DNA from: Thermoproteus sp. UBA157
GTDB taxonomy: Archaea > Thermoproteota > Thermoprotei > Thermoproteales > Thermoproteaceae
Reading direction: 5' to 3'
Length of the DNA stretch: 64,000 nucleotides
Assembly (NCBI GenBank): GCA_002497345.1
Contig: DANS01000018.1
Coordinates: 95,536-159,535 of the forward strand
In this document: in pieces, positions 1 to 7,960 of the stretch
Numbering within the stretch: the stretch's first letter is position 1
How the letters are laid out: each line of letters opens with the position of its first letter
Notes under the pieces: generated by a model
The model's input: only the letters and a program-made list of their open reading frames with translations
What the model was told of the DNA's origin: nothing
Database searches by the model: none
Translations under genes and position numbers: made by a program

Positions 1-1
1 G

Positions 2-673
2 GCCTCAGCGATTATAGTAGCCGAGATAGGGCCGAGAGGATATGAAATAGCTAAACAGTGGGGGATGAAAGTGTATATCTACGAGGGCTATGCGGAGGAG
101 GCCCTCGCTAGGCTCGTTGCGGGGGAGCTCAAGGAGGCCTCGGGGCCTACTCACGGAGAACACCACCATCACGAAGGCCGCGCCCTCGGCATCTCAGAAG
201 ACGAATACGCGCTTTTGTTGAAATATACGCCCAGAGGCGGCGTTGCCGCCGATTTGGGATGCGGCGCCGGCAGGCTGTGCGAGGCGCTCAAGGACATGGC
301 ATCGCTGGTCTACTGCGTTGATATAGATAAAGATGCTCTTGAACACGTGAGGAGAATAGGCGCACCCAATTTGGTCGTGTTGAACGAGGACGTACTCCAT
401 ACAACTATACCCGGGGAGGCGGTGGACGTCGCAATATTGGCAAATGTCTTTCACGACTTAGCGGATAAGCAAGCGGCCGTGAGGGAGATAGCGAGGATAT
501 TGAAACGCGGCGGCCACGTAATCGTGATAGAACACAAGCCCGGCTCCTTGTTCGGACCACCGAGCTTCATGAAGATAGGCCCCAGCGAGGTCAGGAAATA
601 CTTCAGGGACTTCAAGGAGGTCGAGTACGACGATTTAGGACATCACTACGCTATAGTGTTCGAGAAGCCCTAA
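2..673 (+). CDS. NifX/NafY-type domain fused to class I SAM methyltransferase (5'-partial)
   Basis: The reading frame is open from base 2, so the gene begins before the window; the ATG at 65 lies inside a conserved domain and is probably not the start. Residues before and after it (AEIGPRGYEIAKQWGMKVY, then a GELKEA ending) resemble the dinitrogenase Fe-Mo cofactor domain (NifX/NafY/COG1433). A His-rich linker (GEHHHHEGR) follows. The rest is a Rossmann methyltransferase: motif I ADLGCGAGR, acidic VDID, and NVFHDL after strand 4. It probably methylates a small molecule, perhaps a metal or metalloid compound given the first domain and the His linker; the substrate is unknown. Its stop overlaps the end of the convergent hydrolase by 4 bases. 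Confidence 0.75.
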   Translation, partial: ASAIIVAEIGPRGYEIAKQWGMKVYIYEGYAEEALARLVAGELKEASGPTHGEHHHHEGRALGISEDEYALLLKYTPRGGVAADLGCGAGRLCEALKDMASLVYCVDIDKDALEHVRRIGAPNLVVLNEDVLHTTIPGEAVDVAILANVFHDLADKQAAVREIARILKRGGHVIVIEHKPGSLFGPPSFMKIGPSEVRKYFRDFKEVEYDDLGHHYAIVFEKP

Positions 674-1272
674 TAGCCCACGTCTGCAAGAAGGCTTCTC
701 AGTATCTCGACGAATTCCCCCGGCTTGTCCAAGTACGCTGGGTGCCCAGCGCCCGGCATAACTATTACGTGAGCCGACGGGAGCACCCTCTTCAGGAGCG
801 GGGCGTATACGCTGGGAGGCGATATTTCGTCGTTCTCCCCCCATATGGCTGCGAGGCGTCCGCCGTATTTGGACAAAGCAGTTTGCAACTCCTTGTCGTC
901 CAGGCCCACGGGGCCTACGAGCACGGCCAATTTAGTCCTATAGCCAAGCGCTACGTACCACATGAGCACCTCGCCCGACATGGAGGGCCCCACTATCGGC
1001 GGATCCTCCAAGGAGAGCGCGTCGAGCAGTTTCCTCAAGAACTTAGCGTATCCCTCGGCGTTGGATCTGAACTTAGAGCTCTTGGACCTTGCGCCGTAAG
1101 GCATATCGATTGCGTATACCCTATAGTCCCTGGCCAAGCCCTGGACGATCCCCGAGGCCATCCAGTTATCTGCGTTGAAGGAATATCCGTGCAAGAGCAC
1201 CAACGGTTTGCCCGCGCCCTCCTCGACGTATCTTATCCTTACGCCTTCAAGCGTTATGGCCCTCTCCGGCAT
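670..1272 (-). CDS. alpha/beta hydrolase
   Basis: This 200-residue protein has the alpha/beta hydrolase order: the oxyanion HG turn (LLHGYSF, His28-Gly29), the nucleophile elbow around Ser97 (VGPSMSGE), the acid Asp148 (WGENDEIS) and His177 (GAGHPAYLDKP). The elbow reads G-x-S-x-S, with Ser in place of the usual second Gly. It is probably a cytosolic esterase or related hydrolase; the substrate cannot be told from sequence. Its start overlaps the end of the upstream THUMP gene by 26 bases, so the two are probably one transcript. Confidence 0.75.
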   Translation of the reverse strand: MPERAITLEGVRIRYVEEGAGKPLVLLHGYSFNADNWMASGIVQGLARDYRVYAIDMPYGARSKSSKFRSNAEGYAKFLRKLLDALSLEDPPIVGPSMSGEVLMWYVALGYRTKLAVLVGPVGLDDKELQTALSKYGGRLAAIWGENDEISPPSVYAPLLKRVLPSAHVIVMPGAGHPAYLDKPGEFVEILRSLLADVGY

Positions 1273-1807
1273 CGCCGCCTACCCTCACCCTCATCAAGGA
1301 GAAGTTATCGCTCTCCCTAATCACCGAGAGGCCTGTCCTGGAGGGGAAGAGCTCCAGCCAGAGGATCTTGTCCGGACGCGTTAAGTCCACCTTTCTATCT
1401 ATGCCTCTCGCCACGTAGTTTATAATGGATAACCTATCGTACTTGACGCCCCTTTTCTTGAGCTCTATCTTGAACCTCTCGTTGGGCCCGATGTATTTAG
1501 CGGCCAGCTCCGAGGCGGCTCTCGCTATCTCGTCCAAGTCCGTCTTCACGACGGCCATTATAGGGGTGGCCCTCAAGACGAACCTCGGCACGTAGTAACC
1601 GGACGATACCAGATCGGTTAGCCCCCTCGTGAACTCGACCGGGTCGCCCTCCACCTCGGCCGTCAACAAGCCGTCGAAGCCGGTAAACCAAACCTCCTCG
1701 ACTCTCCTAGCCAACATATCGCCAATTTTGTAGAGTTCCTCCATGCACAACCGCTCCTGCCTCCAGCCGGTTGCCACGACTAGGTTGAAAGACACTAGGA
1801 AATTCAC
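1247..1807 (-). CDS. THUMP-domain RNA-binding protein (TAN1-like)
   Basis: The 186-residue product opens with MNFLVSFNLVVATGWRQERLC and continues with the pattern of the archaeal THUMP family (COG1818), related to Tan1, the partner of the tRNA cytidine acetyltransferase. The block RATPIMAVVKTDLDEIARAA followed by FKIELKKRG is the usual THUMP core. It likely binds tRNA or rRNA and helps a modifying enzyme. No catalytic domain is present. The gene lies 15 bp downstream of the AAA-associated gene on the same strand and overlaps the hydrolase downstream. Confidence 0.7.
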   Translation of the reverse strand: MNFLVSFNLVVATGWRQERLCMEELYKIGDMLARRVEEVWFTGFDGLLTAEVEGDPVEFTRGLTDLVSSGYYVPRFVLRATPIMAVVKTDLDEIARAASELAAKYIGPNERFKIELKKRGVKYDRLSIINYVARGIDRKVDLTRPDKILWLELFPSRTGLSVIRESDNFSLMRVRVGGDAGEGHNA

Positions 1808-1822
1808 ATACGATAAATAAAT

Positions 1823-2302
1823 TCACCGGCCGCGTTTCCTCGCGAACTCCCCTGGCATCACCACGTCGTCGGGCGTCACCTCGATTAGCCCAAATCGCAC
1901 GGCCCACGTGATTATCCTTCTGCTCGGCACCTCGCCGCAATAGCCGAGGTTGCAGAGAAGCTCCATCACCTCGTCCAACGATAGCGAGGATTCGGTTCTC
2001 AACTTGTCCAATATGTCCGAGAAGGGCCGTAACGTCGCGAGCCTCTCGGCCAATTCCCTCTTGACTTCATCTATATCGCTAGTAACCACTTTACGGCCCA
2101 GTTCCGTCAACTCCACATCGCCCGAGACGACCTTGACAAGGCCTAGAGACTCGGCGGCGCTCACGGCTGTGCTGAGCTCGTCGAAGTCTATCTCGACCTC
2201 TTCATCTATCTTGTAAATGTCGGTCTTGCCTCCCAACGCGTTAATGACCTTGAGAAGGCCGAGCACTTGATCTATAGACGCTGGGTGGAACAGCCTACTC
2301 AT
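1823..2302 (-). CDS. AAA-associated C-terminal-domain protein, stand-alone
   Basis: The 159-residue protein has an N-terminal winged-helix-like part (a helix, then LVKVVSGDVELTELGRKVV) and a C-terminal helical part ending in an ITWAVRFGLIEV block. This pattern matches the AAA-associated domain (COG4754, PF09821) usually found at the C-terminus of nitrate/sulfonate-type ABC ATPases. Here it is separate and no ABC ATPase is nearby, so its partner is unknown. Its start overlaps the 3' end of the preceding gene by 8 bp, implying co-transcription. Family assignment is from pattern memory only. Confidence 0.6.
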   Translation of the reverse strand: MSRLFHPASIDQVLGLLKVINALGGKTDIYKIDEEVEIDFDELSTAVSAAESLGLVKVVSGDVELTELGRKVVTSDIDEVKRELAERLATLRPFSDILDKLRTESSLSLDEVMELLCNLGYCGEVPSRRIITWAVRFGLIEVTPDDVVMPGEFARKRGR

Positions 2303-3014
2303 TTATCAAGATATCAAGCGATTTCTTCTCTATAGGACTGAGACGGGACAACAACGCCCTACAGCCGGCGTCGTTGCGAGAACGGCAGATCTTGTACATG
2401 GACAACGCATTGGCGTCGTCGACTCCCTCTCGGCGGGCCAGCCTCTTCAAGGCCTCCGCCCTTTTCGCGACGCATTCCTCATCGGGCTCCTCCACGACCT
2501 CGTCGGAGTTCCCCCTTTTGAGCTGCAATCTTATGGTACACGTCTCGGCTACGTAGGAGATTTCGATCCTGTCAACGGACTCCACGACGCCGCGTTGCCT
2601 TTCTATTTGCGATGCAAGAGCCAATAACCTCAAGGCGAGCCTAGTAGCGCTTTTATGAGGCCAAGCCAAGAGCCCCATGGCAATCCTCCTCAACTCCTTG
2701 ATATCGCTATCGCTCAACTCCTCGGGCCGCTTGCTCAAGAGCTCCTCGGCCTTGTCTAGATCCTGTGGGGTTAATATCCTCGGCTGCACGGAGGATCGCA
2801 ACGACGATACCTCTTCGGGGGAGATGACGCCTCTTGCGGCCAAGATTTCGGTGAGGCCCTCTATTATAGCGTAGTTACTTTCGCGCATCCACAACAAGTT
2901 GGCGAATATAGGGTATATCAAGGACTCGAGAGATTTGATACTCCTATAGAGATGCAGGGCGATCCACGCCTCTAGGACGCCCATGATGGCGAGTATCGGA
3001 TAGATAAGATCCAC
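2295..3014 (-). CDS. hypothetical membrane-anchored protein
   Basis: I do not recognise this protein. It begins with a hydrophobic segment (DLIYPILAIMGVLEAWIALHL) that should anchor it in the membrane, followed by a charged, helical, Arg/Glu-rich cytoplasmic part of about 200 residues with several Cys late in the chain (ETC, EEC, ICR, GCR). GTG at 3014 is preferred because an AT-rich box at 3031-3041 lies about 22 bp upstream; a TTG at 3059 in the same frame, overlapping the end of sfsA, is the alternative. It runs into the next gene with an 8-bp overlap. Confidence 0.55.
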   Translation of the reverse strand: MDLIYPILAIMGVLEAWIALHLYRSIKSLESLIYPIFANLLWMRESNYAIIEGLTEILAARGVISPEEVSSLRSSVQPRILTPQDLDKAEELLSKRPEELSDSDIKELRRIAMGLLAWPHKSATRLALRLLALASQIERQRGVVESVDRIEISYVAETCTIRLQLKRGNSDEVVEEPDEECVAKRAEALKRLARREGVDDANALSMYKICRSRNDAGCRALLSRLSPIEKKSLDILINE

Positions 3015-3034
3015 GAGGACGCGAACAATGTTTA

Positions 3035-3718
3035 TTATAAATGTTCCCAGTCTTCGCAAAGGCCTATCTCGCCATCGAAAAGGACGAATCCGTCTTTGAA
3101 TCTGAACTTATACACCTTAACCAAACCGCCGGATTTCACGAAGTCGGCGAAGGCCCTAGCGAAGCGAGGATCGGTGCGCCAGTTAGGCTTGAAACAAAAC
3201 GCATCGGGCCTCATGACGAGCACCATGACCATAGCGTCGTGGCCTTCCTCGAGCAAAGCCCTCAGAATCTCCAAGTGCTCAGCCCCCCTCTTGGTAGGGG
3301 CGTCTGGAAACAGAGCAACGCCGTCTACTACCAACGTGCAGCCCTTAACCTCCACGTAGGTGTCTCCTGCCAAGAAGTCGAGCCTATGTCCGCCCACGTT
3401 CACCTCCCTCTTCGCGTTGTTCAAGAAGAGCGCGGCTATATCGTTGTGGATTCTGCTATCTGCGACGACCCAAACTCCGTTCGGGGCCTCTATGGCGGTT
3501 ATGGAGCAGTTGGTCTTGAGCCCTCTCGTGGGCCTCACGAGAGCTCTAGCGCCCCTTCTGACCAACTCAGGCAACCGCCCAGGATCGTGGAGATGACAAA
3601 GCTCGACCCTTCCTTCGTCCAAGACCCTAACGACGAAGCGATTGGGCCTATCCAGTATCTCCACGAGTCGCAGAGGTCCGGCGAACTCGTAAACAACGTC
3701 GCCAATTGAGGGGGCCAC
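3035..3718 (-). CDS. sfsA: SfsA family protein
   Basis: The 227-residue protein matches SfsA (sugar fermentation stimulation protein): an N-terminal OB-like part (LRLVEILDRPNRFVVRV, HLHDPGRLPELV) and a nuclease-like C-terminal core (RLDFLAGDTYVEVKGCTL, FPDAPTKRGAEHLEIL, then MVMVLVMRPDAFCFKPN). The D...EVK residues are those of PD-(D/E)XK folds. The frame is open further upstream, but GTG 3718 is chosen since it gives family length and sits about 20 bp from a TATA box at 3732-3743 that also serves the divergent gene. Its biochemical role is not established even in bacteria. Confidence 0.8.
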   Translation of the reverse strand: MAPSIGDVVYEFAGPLRLVEILDRPNRFVVRVLDEGRVELCHLHDPGRLPELVRRGARALVRPTRGLKTNCSITAIEAPNGVWVVADSRIHNDIAALFLNNAKREVNVGGHRLDFLAGDTYVEVKGCTLVVDGVALFPDAPTKRGAEHLEILRALLEEGHDAMVMVLVMRPDAFCFKPNWRTDPRFARAFADFVKSGGLVKVYKFRFKDGFVLFDGEIGLCEDWEHL

Positions 3719-3731
3719 TGAGGGAGAAACC

Positions 3732-3743
3732 CTTATATATAAT
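3732..3743. promoter_or_regulatory. shared TATA element of a divergent promoter pair
   Basis: The AT element CTTATATATAAT is the only TATA-like sequence between sfsA (GTG 3718, minus strand) and the gene at 3761 (ATG, plus strand). It is near-symmetric and lies about 20 bp from one start and 24 bp from the other, the distance expected for leaderless archaeal transcripts on either side. Confidence 0.55.
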
Positions 3744-3760
3744 ATCGTTTCCCCAGCCCT

Positions 3761-4138
3761 ATGCCTAACGTCGAGGTCAAGGAAGTGCCCGAAGTCAGGG
3801 GTTTCAGCGTTGTAAAAAGCGTGCCCAATAGAGCCGCCTTGGTCCAAGACCTCAAGCCCGGCGTTATACTGATCTTCCACGGCAAGGAGGGCTCCAATAT
3901 GCTCGTCGAGGTGTTCACGCCGGATCCAAACGGCGATAAGGTCTTAGGAGCCGGCAAGATGGCCTCATATAAATTCTCGGGCTCCTCGGACAAGGTGGAC
4001 AACGCATATGCCGCAATACTCCTCTGGGCCTTGAACAACGGCGCATCTCCCGGGTCGCCGACTAGGGAGGTGTATCTAAAAGTCGATAAAAACCAGAACC
4101 CGCCCGAGGTGGAGGTGGAGGTCCAAGTGCCTATTTGA
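3761..4138 (+). CDS. hypothetical protein
   Basis: This 125-residue soluble protein is not recognised. It starts MPNVEVKEVPEVRGFSVV, has a middle beta-rich part (GVILIFHGKEGSNMLVEVFT) and ends in an acidic, beta-like tail (PPEVEVEVQVPI). There is no signal peptide, membrane helix or Cys. The TATA box at 3732-3743 fits a leaderless transcript starting at the ATG. It ends 8 bp inside the convergent DUF1641 gene. The adjoining sulfur-relay operon is on the other strand, so a link is only positional. Confidence 0.6.
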   Translation: MPNVEVKEVPEVRGFSVVKSVPNRAALVQDLKPGVILIFHGKEGSNMLVEVFTPDPNGDKVLGAGKMASYKFSGSSDKVDNAYAAILLWALNNGASPGSPTREVYLKVDKNQNPPEVEVEVQVPI

Positions 4139-4724
4139 GGGAAGCTCCTATTTCTTTCATCAATCTCACGAAGAAGTAGAGCCCTCTCCGCGCATCCTCG
4201 TCTAGCAAGAGCGCGTCTACGACCTCCAAGAAGCTCGCCCGTCTGCCTCTGCTCTCCCTCACGGCTATGTCCAACGCTTGGGCGATCCGCATGGAGGCCA
4301 TTGCGTCGAGCACTCTAGGGGCCTCGTTCATCATGTAGAACGCTCCTGCCGTGAGGTAGGACTTGGCGGCCTCTCCCACGACTTCAGGCTCCGCCAAGCT
4401 CTCGAGAAGGCCGAGGAGGCCCGACCTATCGAGCTTTTCCAGCAACGAGAGAAGCCTAGCCACGCTATCGGCGTTTTTTGCCAAGGCTTCGAGCATTCCG
4501 GAGATCTTGTTCAAGTTGAGGAGCAGCGCTAAGGTTCCCGTGTTCGCGAAGCTCCTGGCAACTTCGCCGATTACGTCGACATCTAGGAGGTCCCTTAAGG
4601 TGTCGAGTAGCCCAAGCTCATTCGCCTTGATTAATATATCGGCGAATTTGGCGAGCGCCTTGGCGGACTCCGGAGTCAACGCCTTGGCCAAGCTCTGGGC
4701 TATGGCGGCCTCGGCCTCAGACAT
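4131..4724 (-). CDS. DUF1641 helical protein
   Basis: The 197-residue protein is almost entirely Leu/Ala-rich helix, with repeats of the type LIKANELGLLDTLRDLL and a C-terminal YFFVRLMKEIGASLK block. This matches DUF1641, a family often found beside sulfide:quinone-oxidoreductase-like flavoproteins and formate dehydrogenase genes. It overlaps the 3' end of the SQR-like gene by 8 bp, so it is the last gene of tusA-sqr-DUF1641. It may be a scaffold or membrane-associating partner of the flavoprotein (inference). A shorter paralogue lies at 9631-10062. Confidence 0.75.
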   Translation of the reverse strand: MSEAEAAIAQSLAKALTPESAKALAKFADILIKANELGLLDTLRDLLDVDVIGEVARSFANTGTLALLLNLNKISGMLEALAKNADSVARLLSLLEKLDRSGLLGLLESLAEPEVVGEAAKSYLTAGAFYMMNEAPRVLDAMASMRIAQALDIAVRESRGRRASFLEVVDALLLDEDARRGLYFFVRLMKEIGASLK

Positions 4725-5904
4725 AGATCCTCCTCAGCTTGGCGGGCTCAGTCGCCTCGAAGTAGGCGTCGAATATGGGATTCCACAGCTCGGGGTACTT
4801 TATCATGTCCCAATAGGCGGCCGCGAAAACCAGTTTCGCCATGTGTGAGAAGCGCGATGGCGGCAGCTTCACCACGGGGTTGTTGTAGTCGCTTATGACG
4901 AAGGTCCCCAAGCCGTAGCCCAAGTCGAACGGGCAGTTGGTGCGGCCGTTATTCCGCGCATCCTCGCCTTGTAGCCTCCTCGCCACGACGGTTGCTTGAA
5001 GGTGGGCCGTGACGCCCGTCTTGGCGACCGGCACAGCCGAGGCATCCCCTATAACGAAGGCGTCGTCGTATCCCTTTATGTTGTTGGTGAACTTATCGGC
5101 TTGTATGAACCTATCTTGCGTCAACACGTCCTCAGGGGATATCTTGATATCGGTCCCCACGTGCGGCGGTATCACGACCAGCGCATCGTATTTCAACTCC
5201 TCACCCTCCATAGATATAGCTACTTTTCTCTCCTCGTCTATTTTATCAAGCGTGAAGAAGGTGATGTACTCCACCCCGCGCTCCTCCAGAATGGGCTCGA
5301 CCACTTCGTTCATGGGCTCGGCTGGGTACGGCCTGGGGTAGGGCACGGCGAACACGACCCTCACCTTGTCTCTGAGGCCCCTCGATCTGAAGAACTCCTC
5401 GGCCAAGAACACCCCCTCCAGCGGCGAGGGCGGACACCTGTAGGGATCCCCTCCTACCGCGATGGCGAAGGTCCCCTGCTTGAGCGAGTTTATCGTACTC
5501 CACACGCGCCGCGCGTTCTCCTCTGAGGAGTGGTAATCGCCATATTTCTCGACAATTTTCCTATGGCCCTCGATCATGTCGTAAGCTGGCCTCGAGCCCG
5601 TGGCGATAACTAGGTGGTCGTACTCCAGCACCTTGCCGTTTTCGAGAATCACCTTTCTATTACCCAAGTCGACCGAATGAGCGCCTGACTGTATGAACTT
5701 AACGCCCGGTTTTAAGAGCTCTCTGATCTCCCTCTTCATGGGCTTTCTCGAGCCCTTGAACGCGACGTAGAGAAGCCAAGGCCAATAGTAATGATAGGGA
5801 CTTCTGTCGACTACTGTTACGTCGAATTCGTCAAACGGCAGGTTGTTTGCCAATATAGCGCCTCCGGCTCCGCCGCCGATGATTACAACGCGCTTTTTGC
5901 TCAT
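4717..5904 (-). CDS. sulfide:quinone oxidoreductase-like flavoprotein
   Basis: This 395-residue FAD protein has the dinucleotide fold VVIIGGGAGGAILANN at the N-terminus, an ATGSRP motif near residue 101, a second nucleotide-binding region (IAVGGDPYRCPPSPLEG, Cys157) and the FAD-closing VIGDASAVP at about 285-292. Cys157 and Cys324 (TNCPFDLGYG) fit the pair that carries polysulfide in SQR; a third SQR Cys is not evident. It probably oxidises sulfide or a protein persulfide at the inner face of the membrane. The ATG overlaps the tusA stop as ATGA, so sulfur may be passed between TusA and this enzyme (inference). Confidence 0.75.
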   Translation of the reverse strand: MSKKRVVIIGGGAGGAILANNLPFDEFDVTVVDRSPYHYYWPWLLYVAFKGSRKPMKREIRELLKPGVKFIQSGAHSVDLGNRKVILENGKVLEYDHLVIATGSRPAYDMIEGHRKIVEKYGDYHSSEENARRVWSTINSLKQGTFAIAVGGDPYRCPPSPLEGVFLAEEFFRSRGLRDKVRVVFAVPYPRPYPAEPMNEVVEPILEERGVEYITFFTLDKIDEERKVAISMEGEELKYDALVVIPPHVGTDIKISPEDVLTQDRFIQADKFTNNIKGYDDAFVIGDASAVPVAKTGVTAHLQATVVARRLQGEDARNNGRTNCPFDLGYGLGTFVISDYNNPVVKLPPSRFSHMAKLVFAAAYWDMIKYPELWNPIFDAYFEATEPAKLRRIYV

Positions 5905-6140
5905 TTCTTAGCGGTGACTTTGATCACAGCTATGTATGTGCCGCCTTCCTCCTTGAACTCAACCAACTGATTGCCAGTGCGTTTGATCCAAGCCTCCACG
6001 TCGGGCTTGAAGCCCGGATCGGTGGCCAGGACCTCTATGATGTCGCCGTTTTTGGCGTTTCTATACGCCTTGACTAATTCAGTGATGGGCCCCGGGCAAG
6101 CCATCCCTCTGGCGTCCACTCTTATCTTGTTCTCGGTCAT
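5901..6140 (-). CDS. tusA: TusA/SirA sulfur-carrier protein
   Basis: The 79-residue protein has the TusA signature RGMACPGPITEL, with the persulfide-carrying Cys15 in CPGP, and the short beta-alpha-beta-alpha-beta-beta fold of the family. It carries activated sulfur between cytosolic enzymes, typically DsrE-type proteins. It is first in the operon tusA-sqr-DUF1641. A TATA-like stretch (AAATATTTAGA on the minus strand, about 6155-6166) lies near -26 from the ATG, and a perfect palindrome at 6173-6192 sits just upstream of it, shared with divergent dsrE. Confidence 0.9.
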   Translation of the reverse strand: MTENKIRVDARGMACPGPITELVKAYRNAKNGDIIEVLATDPGFKPDVEAWIKRTGNQLVEFKEEGGTYIAVIKVTAKK

Positions 6141-6172
6141 GGAGGTCGTTCTTCTATCTAAATATTTCCTTT

Positions 6173-6192
6173 ATTACATGTTTTCATGTAAT
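6173..6192. promoter_or_regulatory. perfect 20-bp palindrome, probable operator between tusA and dsrE
   Basis: The sequence is ATTACAT-GTTTTC-ATGTAAT, an 8-bp perfect inverted repeat around TTTT. It sits between the TATA boxes of tusA (minus, about 6155-6166) and dsrE (plus, about 6197-6204), directly upstream of both. A second copy with the same ATTACAT-N6-ATGTAAT form is at 27426-27445. The position fits a site for a dimeric activator or repressor controlling both genes; the regulator is not identified. Confidence 0.6.
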
Positions 6193-6223
6193 AGACCATA
6201 TATAGATCTTTGTGCAAGCTGGC

Positions 6224-6631
6224 ATGCCGGAGAAAATATCGATGATAGTATTCTCGGGAACCGACGACAAGCTGATACCCGTTGGAGTTATATCGCAGGC
6301 GGCTGCCGCACTGGGTTACGAGGTCCAAGTGTTCTTCACCGGCTGGGCCATGTTCAAGTTGCTGAAGGAGCCCATGCCCGAGGTGTGGCCCAAGGAGTTC
6401 GAGCAGATGGTGCCTAAACTGAAGGAGGGGATGGCCAAGATAAAGGCGCCGACTTGGAAGGATATGCTTAAACAAGCCAAACAGATGGGCGCGAAGGTGT
6501 ATGTCTGCTCCATGATGGCCGAGGCGGCTGGCCTCAAGAAGGAGCACTTCGATCCGTCGCTGGTGGACGACGTGGTGGGGGTTACCACTTTCCTTGAAAA
6601 CGCCAAGGGAGGACAGGTGCTGTTTATCTAA
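6224..6631 (+). CDS. DsrE family sulfur-transfer protein
   Basis: The 135-residue protein has the DsrE/DsrEFH-like fold: MIVFSGTDDKL strand and turn, an Ala-rich helix, VQVFFTGWAMFKLL, and VYVCSMMAEAAGL with the persulfide Cys95. This is the DsrE2/DsrE3 type known in archaeal sulfur metabolism to exchange sulfane groups with TusA. ATG 6224 is preferred to the GTG at 6212: it matches the family N-terminus and lies about 24 bp from a CATATATAG box. It is divergent from tusA and shares the palindrome at 6173-6192. Confidence 0.8.
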   Translation: MPEKISMIVFSGTDDKLIPVGVISQAAAALGYEVQVFFTGWAMFKLLKEPMPEVWPKEFEQMVPKLKEGMAKIKAPTWKDMLKQAKQMGAKVYVCSMMAEAAGLKKEHFDPSLVDDVVGVTTFLENAKGGQVLFI

Positions 6632-6638
6632 CCCTTTT

Positions 6639-7688
6639 TCACGGCCCGCCCACTATTCCGGCCACCTTTGGGTAAGGCCGGGCCTCCCAGACGGCCCTCA
6701 ACCCGCATAGATATCTGGTCAATCTCTCGACTCCAATACCAAACCCCGCCGTCTGTAGCGGATACAGCTCCTTAGCCATCTGGAGGAACCATTGGTATTT
6801 CGCGGGGTCCTCCCCGCCCTCCCTTATTCTCTCCACGAGTCTCTCCGGCTCGTATTCTCTCTCGGCGCCGCTTATGGCCTCCCCGAACCCTTCGGGGTAG
6901 AGCATGTCGAAATCTCTGAGAATTCCGCGCCTCTCGGGATCCTCTCTGTCGTAGAAGCCCCGCGCCCCCCTCGGGTAGTCGTATACGAAAAACGGCGCGT
7001 CGTGATGCGCCGACATGAGCCTCTCGCACTCCCACAACAACTCCTCCTTGGGCGGGTTCCTGCACCCGAGCTTGTTGACGAACTCCACGGCCTCCTTGTG
7101 CGTGTACCGCTTGAAAGGCCTCTGGAACTCGCGTAGCCGTCTTCCTAGCTTATCCTCGAGCTCCCTTCCATGCACGTCCTTGATGTATTTCACCACATAG
7201 CTGACGAGCTCCTCGGCCAAGTCCATGGCGTCTAGGTACGAGGCCTTGTACATCTCCACGTCTACTTGGTAGAACTCGACCAAATGCCTGCCTGTGTATA
7301 TGCTGTCGTTGGGCTCTAGCCTCACGTTCGGGCTCACGAAGTATATCTTCCCCAGCGAGGCCGCCATGTATTGCTTATAAAGTATTGCCGACGACATGAC
7401 CTTATACTCAGCGCCGTAGAAGTCTATCGTTGCTTGTTTCGCGCCCCTGATGCCAGGATCGGTCACGGGCCCTACTATGGGGGAGAGGACCTCCACGAAG
7501 CCTTTAGAGTCCAGAAACTCCCTTATCGCCCTCAACGCCGACGCTTGAACTCTGAAAACCAACTTGTACTTGTCCGTGACGGCCCACCTCCAGGAATATT
7601 TCACCCACTCCTCCAGTTGTTTCTTGTACTGGGCTTTATCGGCGACCATTTTTTCGAATTCCAACACGGCGGGATGAAAGCCGGGCAT
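6639..7688 (-). CDS. asnA: asparagine synthetase A, archaeal (AsnRS-like)
   Basis: The 349-residue protein is the catalytic core of a class II aspartyl/asparaginyl-tRNA synthetase without the N-terminal anticodon-binding OB domain. Motif 2 is seen around Arg123-Glu125 with RHLVEFYQVDVEM (134-146), and motif 3 is GFGIGVERLTRYLCGL (GVER at 319-322). This stand-alone form is the archaeal asparagine synthetase, which activates aspartate with ATP and amidates it with ammonia. A TATA-like TTTTAAAATATA run lies about 25 bp upstream of the ATG. It converges on dsrE with a 7-bp gap. Confidence 0.8.
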   Translation of the reverse strand: MPGFHPAVLEFEKMVADKAQYKKQLEEWVKYSWRWAVTDKYKLVFRVQASALRAIREFLDSKGFVEVLSPIVGPVTDPGIRGAKQATIDFYGAEYKVMSSAILYKQYMAASLGKIYFVSPNVRLEPNDSIYTGRHLVEFYQVDVEMYKASYLDAMDLAEELVSYVVKYIKDVHGRELEDKLGRRLREFQRPFKRYTHKEAVEFVNKLGCRNPPKEELLWECERLMSAHHDAPFFVYDYPRGARGFYDREDPERRGILRDFDMLYPEGFGEAISGAEREYEPERLVERIREGGEDPAKYQWFLQMAKELYPLQTAGFGIGVERLTRYLCGLRAVWEARPYPKVAGIVGGP

Positions 7689-7960
7689 AGATAGGCTTGA
7701 GCCGAGAGGGTTTTAAAATATAGCGAAATAAATTACATATAGTACCGCTGACTTATAGAAAATTATACGTGTTATAGTCGGCGATTTGGGTATAGGTACT
7801 ACGTTGAACCCGAAATGTGGGAAATATATACAATGTTTGGGAGCAACTCAGATATAGCGTGGATCCGTCAGCCCGCGAGCTGTGTATAAATTACGTGAAT
7901 AAGCTTGTTTCCTTGTAAAATAGCCATGATATATATATAAAGCTTGGGAAGTACCGTGTC
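7689..7960. other. 272-bp intergenic region
   Basis: AT-rich spacer between divergent asnA and the gltB-like gene. It holds the asnA TATA run (about 7711-7722), a half-site ATTACAT at 7732-7738 matching one arm of the 6173 palindrome, and a strong TATA box at about 7929-7943 upstream of the ATG at 7961. No tRNA, C/D-box RNA or convincing small gene was seen. Confidence 0.5.

Noticed and set aside
3733..4038. Long minus-strand frame opposite the gene at 3761
   Set aside because: Low-complexity product, shares the region with a gene that has a proper promoter; judged a shadow frame.
7815..7889. 24-codon ATG frame in the asnA/gltB-like intergenic region
   Set aside because: No TATA box or ribosome-binding site at the right distance, no recognisable domain, and such short frames are expected by chance.
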